From: Alphaproteobacteria bacterium MarineAlpha3_Bin4
GTDB taxonomy: Bacteria; Pseudomonadota; Alphaproteobacteria; Rhodospirillales; Casp-alpha2
Length of the DNA: 11,017 nucleotides
Reading direction: 5' to 3'
Assembly (NCBI GenBank): GCA_002938045.1
Contig: PTLJ01000030.1
Span: 1 to 11,017, forward strand
In this document: positions 7,223 to 11,017 of the stretch, one piece after another
How positions within the stretch are numbered: position 1 is the first letter of the stretch
Layout: each line of letters opens with the position of its first letter
Made by a program: the position numbers and the translations under genes
Notes under the pieces: model-generated
Databases searched by the model: none
The model's input: only the letters and a program-made list of their open reading frames with translations
Told to the model about the DNA's origin: nothing

Positions 7223-8565
7223 TTGTAGCGCTTCTTCATACACTCTCTGGCGAGTTTCCGTGCCCCTCTGATTTGGGAGGTAGACATTTGCTTTGCAATA
7301 ATTCCTCTGTTCTTTTTTGCGGTCTTAGAGCCATTCAATGAGGCAATATTATACCACATATGAGCAATTACGTCGTTTTGGAGGACACCTTCTCCATTTG
7401 AGTACATCAAACCCAGATTGGATTGGGCTTTGGCCATTCCCCGCTCGGCAGCACGTCTATACCATTTGACAGCTTCTTTATCGTCTTCAAAAATCCCTTT
7501 TCCATGCGCGTACATAAAACCCAGATTGTGCTGGGCGTTGGCATAACCCTGTTCAGCAGCAAGTCTGAACCACTTCACCGCTTCCTGATTGTTTTCAGGA
7601 ACACCCTCTCCTTTTGCGTACATAAAACCCAGAATGTCCTTTGCCGTAGCTTCACCCTGTTCAGCAGCTAGTCTGAACCACTTCACCGCCTCCTTGTCGT
7701 CTTTGGAAACACCATTTCCTTTTCGGTACATGACACCCAGATTGAATTGAGCAGTGGCATTCCCCTGTTCAGCTGCTCGTTTGTACCACTTCACCGCTTC
7801 CTGATCGTCTTCAGGAACACCTTCTCCGTTGTCGTGCATCGCACCCAGAATGTACTGAGCATCGGCATCCCCCTGCTCGGCAGCAAGTCTATACCATTTG
7901 ACCGCTTCTTTATCGTCTTCAAGAATCCCTAGTCCGTTATCGTACACCAAACCCAGATTGAACTGGGCACTGACATTCCCCTGTTCAGCAGCACGTTTGT
8001 ACCATTTGACCGTTTCCTTATCGTTTTTGGCGACACCATATCCTTTTCGGTACATCACACCCAGATAGTACTGGGCTGTGGCGTTCCCCTGTTTTGCAGC
8101 ATGCCTGAACCACTTAACCGATTCCTGATCGTCTTCAGGAACACCCCATCCGTTCTCGTACATCACAGCTAGATTGAACTGAGCTTTGGCCTCCCCTTGT
8201 TCGGCAGCACGTCTGAACCACTTGACGGCTTCCTGATCGTCTTCAGGAACACCGTATCCGTTGTCGTATATCACACCCAGATTGTACTGGGCGTTGGCAT
8301 CCCCCTGCTCGGCAGCACGTTTGTAATTCTTTACTGCTTTCTTATTGTTTTCAGGAACACCTAGCCCGTTATCGTACATCCAACCCAGTTGGAACTGGGC
8401 GGCAGCATTCCCCTGCTCTGCAAGAGGGATCCACTCATGCAGAGCAGTTGCGTGATCACCTCTTACTGCAGCATCCAAGCCCTTATAAAAATCAGCACCC
8501 CACCCCTCTGTTGATCCAAATGGAAGGACAGCAGCGATGCAGAGGGTGGTCAGTAGCTTACGCAT
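7213..8565 (-). CDS. Exported Sel1-repeat (SLR/TPR-like) protein
   Basis: Predicted exported alpha-solenoid of 450 residues. A signal peptide (Lys-rich start, hydrophobic core, cleavage near GWGA at 24/25) is followed by about ten 36-residue Sel1-like repeats between roughly residues 36 and 395. Each follows the pattern EAVKWxRxAAEQGxAxAQxNLGxMYxxGxGVxED. A degenerate last repeat and a basic, two-cysteine C-terminus (ECMKKRYKAC) end it. Sel1 proteins are protein-binding scaffolds in signalling, envelope stress or host contact; no enzymatic domain is present, so the partner is unknown. The repeats are nearly regular at DNA level (108 bp), allowing copy-number change by recombination. ATG 8565 is the natural start of the signal peptide, although only a weak GGTG lies upstream. 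An inverted repeat at 8582-8605 lies in its control region. Confidence 0.9.
   Translation of the reverse strand: MRKLLTTLCIAAVLPFGSTEGWGADFYKGLDAAVRGDHATALHEWIPLAEQGNAAAQFQLGWMYDNGLGVPENNKKAVKNYKRAAEQGDANAQYNLGVIYDNGYGVPEDDQEAVKWFRRAAEQGEAKAQFNLAVMYENGWGVPEDDQESVKWFRHAAKQGNATAQYYLGVMYRKGYGVAKNDKETVKWYKRAAEQGNVSAQFNLGLVYDNGLGILEDDKEAVKWYRLAAEQGDADAQYILGAMHDNGEGVPEDDQEAVKWYKRAAEQGNATAQFNLGVMYRKGNGVSKDDKEAVKWFRLAAEQGEATAKDILGFMYAKGEGVPENNQEAVKWFRLAAEQGYANAQHNLGFMYAHGKGIFEDDKEAVKWYRRAAERGMAKAQSNLGLMYSNGEGVLQNDVIAHMWYNIASLNGSKTAKKNRGIIAKQMSTSQIRGARKLARECMKKRYKAC
7324..8457 (-). repeat. Tandem 108-bp repeats encoding the Sel1 units
   Basis: The Sel1 gene is built of about ten head-to-tail 108-base units; boundaries given are approximate. 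Phrases such as the one encoding EAVKW and the AAEQG block recur at exact 108-base spacing with many identical stretches. Some neighbouring units look more alike than others, as expected from unequal exchange. Confidence 0.75.
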
Positions 8566-8581
8566 GCAAACACCATGGCAG

Positions 8582-8605
8582 ATTTGCGGTGCGTCAAACG
8601 CAAAT
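8582..8605 (-). promoter_or_regulatory. Nested inverted repeat upstream of the Sel1 gene (operator-like)
   Basis: ATTTGCG (8582-8588) and CGCAAAT (8599-8605) form perfect 7-bp arms with a 10-base spacer. Inside it TGCGT-CAA-ACGCA (8590-8602) forms a second, overlapping 5-bp inverted repeat. The element lies 17-40 bases upstream of the Sel1 ATG. It could bind a dimeric regulator or fold as alternative RNA hairpins. No convincing -10 box was found beside it. Confidence 0.4.
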
Positions 8606-8618
8606 ACCCATCCCGTTG

Positions 8619-8968
8619 TTAGGCACCCTTCTCAGGTTCAGCGTTTCTAGTCACAACCAACTCATTTCCACCCTTACCATTGGCACGTCTGGCCGTGTAC
8701 CCGTAGGGTTCTAAATATTGTTTTTTTCGGCTAGTGGCTTTAGCAGTTCTACGATCTTCTCGGCAACCACATCCGTCGCTGGTTCCTTGGTCACTGATTT
8801 CTGCAACTTCAACCATTTCGAAAAGGCTTCGTTTTCTATCTCGTTTCCAAGGAATGTCTACGGGCGGTGTGTTTGCGGAGGTTGCCTTTCACAGATTAGG
8901 CACATGCGAAGCTTACAAGAACGGCAAGGCTGATACCATTGGCTGCCTCTTAAGTTAGTTCCAATTAT
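8619..8968 (-). pseudogene. Disrupted reading frame of unknown family, possible -1 frameshift site
   Basis: No intact gene is convincing between 8566 and 8973, but minus-strand coding-like pieces line up. Frame one is open from 8968 and includes CRSC and CLIC cysteine pairs. It meets TAG at 8858-8860, then runs open again for 48 residues rich in charged amphipathic helix (NEIENEAFSKW, VVAEKIVELLKPLAEK) to TAG 8711-8713. Just before that stop lies A-AAA-AAC (8720-8726), in the correct phase for a -1 slip. Slipping would continue into 33 further residues (YLEPYGYTARRANGKGG) ending at TAA 8619-8621. There is no clear start; an ATG at 8972 is out of frame after five codons. I read it as a decayed gene, less likely a frameshifted live one, and cannot exclude chance. 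The protein family is not recognised. Confidence 0.35.
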
Positions 8969-8973
8969 TCATC

Positions 8974-9291
8974 TTAGCTTTGTGGTGGGGTATAATTCAC
9001 CGATTTTGAGGCTTTGCGAACTTCGTTAATATCGACTGCCTCGAGAGTGATCAACTCATCAAACGCTCCGGACGCCCGAACCTTTAATGCAATTGCTGCA
9101 GCGACTTCAAAAGAAGATGCTTCTATAATAACGCAAAAATCATAAATTCCGCGTGTGATGTCTACGCTGATGACCTTCGCGCCCACGCTATCCGCAAGAG
9201 CTTTTACCACTGCCGCACGATCACTGTCTCCACTGATTAAGCCTTCTACTCCAGCGGAACTGTATGTGCCTACATAGAAATACTTAGCCAT
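8974..9291 (-). CDS. GYD domain-containing protein
   Basis: A 105-residue cytoplasmic protein of the GYD family, ferredoxin-like alpha/beta proteins of about 90-110 residues. Diagnostic features are the opening beta-strand YFYVGTYSSAGVEGL and the central G-[IR]-YD element, here RGIYDFCVIIEA at about 47-58. These are followed by the AAAIALKVRASG helix and a late strand ITLEAVDI. The family has no established biochemical function; its fold resembles dimeric alpha-beta barrel proteins. ATG 9291 has GGGAG six bases upstream. Codon use is more AT-rich than in the flanking core genes, which fits an accessory or acquired gene. Neighbours give no functional clue: a decayed frame downstream and gene-poor DNA upstream. 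Confidence 0.85.
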   Translation of the reverse strand: MAKYFYVGTYSSAGVEGLISGDSDRAAVVKALADSVGAKVISVDITRGIYDFCVIIEASSFEVAAAIALKVRASGAFDELITLEAVDINEVRKASKSVNYTPPQS

Positions 9292-9324
9292 AACAGTCTC
9301 CCAAGATTTGATCCATTAAACTCT

Positions 9325-9341
9325 ATCATACACGTTGTATG
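9325..9341 (-). promoter_or_regulatory. Palindrome overlapping a candidate -10 box of the GYD gene
   Basis: CATACA-CGT-TGTATG (9327-9341) is a perfect 6-bp inverted repeat with a 3-base centre, 36-50 bases upstream of the GYD start. Read on the minus strand, TATGAT (9325-9330) overlaps its end and could be a -10 hexamer, with transcription starting near 9318. No good -35 is seen. A repressor site is a reasonable guess. Confidence 0.4.
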
Positions 9342-9512
9342 GGTATGTTATATGAAGTCTCCCAGTTTTAGACCAATATGAAGTTGATGAACTTTGGGTA
9401 CATCAATCGCTGATTAAGGCTGAATAGCTGGAAGAACTTAGAAAACAATAAAAGAGTCTATCCTAGCTAAGGAGTTTTTGTCTCGAGTTCACGCCTGCCT
9501 TCTGCTGATTAA

Positions 9513-9686
9513 ACAGTTCCCGTGACCCTACCGGCCAATTACATAAAAGGCGTGGTCCCTGATTGGTGTCTGAAGGATATTTTCGTCGGTATGATGCAGT
9601 TCATGGTCAGTCACGTCATCGGCTGCCCGCCATTTTTCTTCTCGCAGATCGCCTTGTGGCTGCCGACCTGCTGTTCAAGGAACTGA
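9513..9686 (+). pseudogene. C-terminal remnant of a TRAP transporter large permease
   Basis: A 57-residue plus-strand frame, with no start codon and a stop directly upstream (9510-9512), ends at TGA 9684-9686. It reads like the last segment of DctM-type permeases. TVPVTLPANYIKGVVP corresponds to the family pattern TPPVxxxxYYLKGVAP, DIFVGMMQFM to DIYRGxxPF, and FFFSQIALWLP to FPQIALWLP at the end of the last membrane helix. Intact DctM proteins have about 425 residues and 12 or more helices, so nearly 90 per cent is missing. No DctP or DctQ is adjacent. Substituted residues inside the conserved blocks (cysteines in place of hydrophobic ones) fit long-term decay. I recognised this by motif memory, without an alignment. 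Confidence 0.6.
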
Positions 9687-9704
9687 CGAGGTCCACGGCC
9701 AGCT

Positions 9705-9763
9705 TGCCGTTTATATCCAATAGCCCTGCAGCCTAAAAATTTTTCTTCTGCAAACGGCAGGGC
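9705..9763. repeat. Overlapping inverted repeats after the TRAP remnant
   Basis: TGCCGTTT (9705-9712) pairs with AAACGGCA (9752-9759). GCCCTGC (9723-9729) pairs with GCAGGGC (9757-9763). The two right arms overlap by three bases, so the structures compete. An AT-rich segment sits in the loop. No function is evident; it may be a deletion or insertion scar. Confidence 0.3.
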
Positions 9764-9838
9764 GACAATCTACGTGCCTACGGACAAGCCAACCCCTTTT
9801 TCGATTTCCCTTTGGGTTCCCCAAGGTCACGACCTCTA

Positions 9839-10042
9839 TCAACTATCAAGAATTTGTTCCGCTCGATGGCATCTGAAATGTCGCTGAGCGCCTTCCTGAG
9901 CAATCTCGTCGGCCTCATCGAGGTCCATGTCGCGCCCGAGCTGCGCATACCACATAGCAGGAAACCGTTGTCCAGCTGAGACAGGGACCTGACCCGACGC
10001 TGGATAAATCAAGGCACTAAAAACAACTGATCCGAGGCCCAC
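9839..10042 (-). CDS. Doubtful small open reading frame
   Basis: A 67-residue frame whose most protein-like part is QLGRDMDLDEADEIAQEGAQRHF, an acidic then basic helical run. It has no recognisable domain, and there is no good ribosome-binding site before its first ATG or before the internal ATG at the MWYAQ position. It ends 200 bases before the TRAP remnant and begins at the edge of the petC terminator. It may be a remnant or chance. It is listed so the stretch is not left undescribed. Confidence 0.2.
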   Translation of the reverse strand: MGLGSVVFSALIYPASGQVPVSAGQRFPAMWYAQLGRDMDLDEADEIAQEGAQRHFRCHRAEQILDS

Positions 10043-10043
10043 G

Positions 10044-10071
10044 AAAAACGGTCCCTACCGAGAGGGGCCGT
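10044..10071 (-). terminator. Rho-independent terminator of the petB-petC operon
   Basis: On the minus strand ACGGCCCCT (10063-10071) and AGGGACCGT (10048-10056) pair as a 9-bp stem with one mismatch and a 6-base loop. The T-run TTTTT (10044-10048) follows at once. It lies 26 bases after the petC stop, the expected place for the end of the cytochrome bc1 operon. Confidence 0.85.
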
Positions 10072-10096
10072 CCTCCGATCTATGAATTTGTAACAA

Positions 10097-10873
10097 CTAG
10101 TTCAAGTCGCTCCAGATCGCGCGCTTGACGGCATAGAGCATGCCGGTGAGCACCAGAAGCACTAGCAAAACGATGATTCCCATGTGCTTGCGCGCTTCCA
10201 GCTCCGGTTCCGCCGTCCAGGCCAGGAAGGCGGTTACGTCCTTCGCCATCCGGTCGAGCGTAGCCTTAGTGCCGTCGGTGAATTCAACGGCGTCGTCTGT
10301 TAGCGGTGGCGCCATGGCGATCTGATAGCCGGGGAAGTACTTGTTGTAGTTCATACCCTCCATCAGGGTGACGCCTTCCGGCGCCTCCTCCATGTAGCCG
10401 GTAAGAAGCCCAAAGACATAGTCGGCACCGCCCTTGCGCGCCTTGATCATCAACGAGAGATCCGGCGGCATGGCGCCATTGTTGGACGCACGCGCCGCCT
10501 GCTCGTTAGCGAACGGTGCCGTGAACCGATCCGCCGGCCGGCCTGGGCGGGTGAACATTTCGCCTTCGTCGTTGGGGCCATCTTCGACCTCGGCCTGGCT
10601 GGCGATGGCCTTGATCTGCTCCTCGTCGAGACCAATCCCGGTAAGGTGCCTATAGGCAATCTGGTTGAGCGAGTGGCAACCAGCGCAGACCTCGATATAG
10701 ACCTGAAGCCCGCGTTGCGCCGAAGCCCGATCGAAGGTGCCGAACAGGCCCGAGAACGACCAATTCTGGGCTGGCGGTTTGGCCCCTACGGCAGCGAACG
10801 CCGGGCCGGTGGCGAGGAGGCTGGCGGCGACGGCCACCGCCGCAACAGCGGGTTTGATGGCTTTAACATTCAT
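10097..10873 (-). CDS. petC: Cytochrome c1 of the ubiquinol-cytochrome c reductase (bc1) complex
   Basis: Haem-c subunit of respiratory complex III, which passes electrons from the Rieske protein to soluble cytochrome c on the periplasmic side. The 258 residues start with a cleavable signal peptide (cleavage near AFA-A, 25-28). CAGCH at 63-67 covalently binds haem. Met187 in YQIAMAPPL is the likely sixth ligand, and one C-terminal anchor helix spans 231-248. LNQIAYRHL and the MPPDLS block (135-140) are also family hallmarks. Start ATG 10873 has GGTGGAG upstream, inside the last codons of petB; only 5 bp separate the genes, so translation is coupled. A strong terminator follows, so petC ends the operon. 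In some relatives petB and petC are fused as fbcH, but here they are separate. Confidence 0.97.
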   Translation of the reverse strand: MNVKAIKPAVAAVAVAASLLATGPAFAAVGAKPPAQNWSFSGLFGTFDRASAQRGLQVYIEVCAGCHSLNQIAYRHLTGIGLDEEQIKAIASQAEVEDGPNDEGEMFTRPGRPADRFTAPFANEQAARASNNGAMPPDLSLMIKARKGGADYVFGLLTGYMEEAPEGVTLMEGMNYNKYFPGYQIAMAPPLTDDAVEFTDGTKATLDRMAKDVTAFLAWTAEPELEARKHMGIIVLLVLLVLTGMLYAVKRAIWSDLN

Positions 10874-10878
10874 AGCCT

Positions 10879-11017
10879 TTACTCCACCGGCTGTGGCGCT
10901 TCGGCGCTTTTTATCACCGCCGTCGAGATGCTTTCTGGCAGCGGTCTCGGCTTTTCCAGCCTGCTGATCATGGGCACAATCACCAACAGGTGGAAGAAGT
11001 ACCAGAAGGTGGCTATC
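10879..11017 (-). CDS. petB: Cytochrome b of the bc1 complex, C-terminal end (5' part outside window)
   Basis: Only the last 45 or so codons are present, reading into the window from its right edge. The segment holds the end of the last membrane helix (TFWYFFHLLVIVPMI). The family's characteristic tail RLEKPRPLPESI follows, matching the xIEKPKPLPESI end of bacterial cytochrome b. A short acidic tail then ends in PQPVE and TAA. Cytochrome b is the haem b subunit of complex III that carries the quinol-oxidation and quinone-reduction sites. All haem ligands and quinone-site residues lie upstream and cannot be checked. petC follows after 5 bp. The Rieske gene petA would be expected upstream, beyond the window. 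Confidence 0.92.
   Translation of the reverse strand, partial: IATFWYFFHLLVIVPMISRLEKPRPLPESISTAVIKSAEAPQPVE

Larger units (their letters stand above)
9292..10042. other. Gene-poor, AT-richer stretch with decayed coding sequence
   Basis: This 750-bp stretch lies between the GYD gene and the petC terminator. It holds the palindrome upstream of GYD and a TRAP-permease scrap (9513-9686). A short plus-strand run at 9371-9450 reads like protein (YEVDELWVHQSLIKAE, then a stop). A 67-residue minus-strand frame at 9839-10042 ends in RHFRCHRAEQILDS. None has a good ribosome-binding site or a family I recognise, apart from the permease scrap. No tRNA, integrase or transposase was seen. It reads as a gene graveyard. 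Confidence 0.5.

Noticed and set aside
7324..8457. 108-bp repeats as a possible CRISPR or satellite array
   Set aside because: The units encode Sel1 repeats in one open frame and have no spacer structure.
8718..8958. Two plus-strand small frames opposite the disrupted minus-strand gene
   Set aside because: No ribosome-binding site or recognisable domain; the minus-strand reading is more protein-like.
9371..9450. Short protein-like run YEVDELWVHQSLIKAE on the plus strand
   Set aside because: Too short, with stops close by and no start; noted as possible debris but not called a gene.

Overview
The window looks like chromosomal DNA from an alphaproteobacterium, probably near the Rhodospirillales. 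This rests on three things: an argD-argF pair overlapping as TGATG, a petB-petC (cytochrome bc1) operon end with an alphaproteobacterial-style cytochrome c1, and GC-rich codon use in the core genes. The assignment is inference from gene content; no 16S or other marker is present. Two blocks of ordinary core genes flank a visibly more AT-rich accessory stretch.

Left block (1-2324, plus strand): the C-terminal half of argD (acetylornithine aminotransferase), then argF (ornithine carbamoyltransferase), then a small lipoprotein of unknown family. Facing it (2343-6128, minus strand) is a co-directional run, in transcription order: a radical SAM enzyme with a cysteine-rich C-terminus, apaG, folE (GTP cyclohydrolase I) and trkH (K+ transporter membrane subunit). 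Gaps of 78-127 bp and a perfect TATAAT before folE suggest partly independent transcription rather than one tight operon.

Middle block (about 6129-10043): two exported repeat proteins face each other tail to tail, a pentapeptide-repeat beta-helix protein (plus) and a Sel1-repeat alpha-solenoid protein (minus). A GYD-domain protein follows on the minus strand. Around it lie gene-poor DNA and decayed coding sequence: a recognisable C-terminal scrap of a TRAP-transporter large permease, and a disrupted minus-strand reading frame of unknown family that changes frame at an A-AAA-AAC heptamer. This looks like a locus where genes have come and gone.

Right block (10044-11017, minus strand): the 3' end of petB (cytochrome b), complete petC (cytochrome c1), and a convincing intrinsic terminator that closes the operon.

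I found no CRISPR array, tRNA, rRNA, intact transposase, integrase or recognisable defence system. The most unusual items are the slippery-site reading frame at 8619-8968, the paired secreted repeat proteins, the operator-like inverted repeats upstream of the Sel1 and GYD genes, and the radical SAM protein of unknown substrate.
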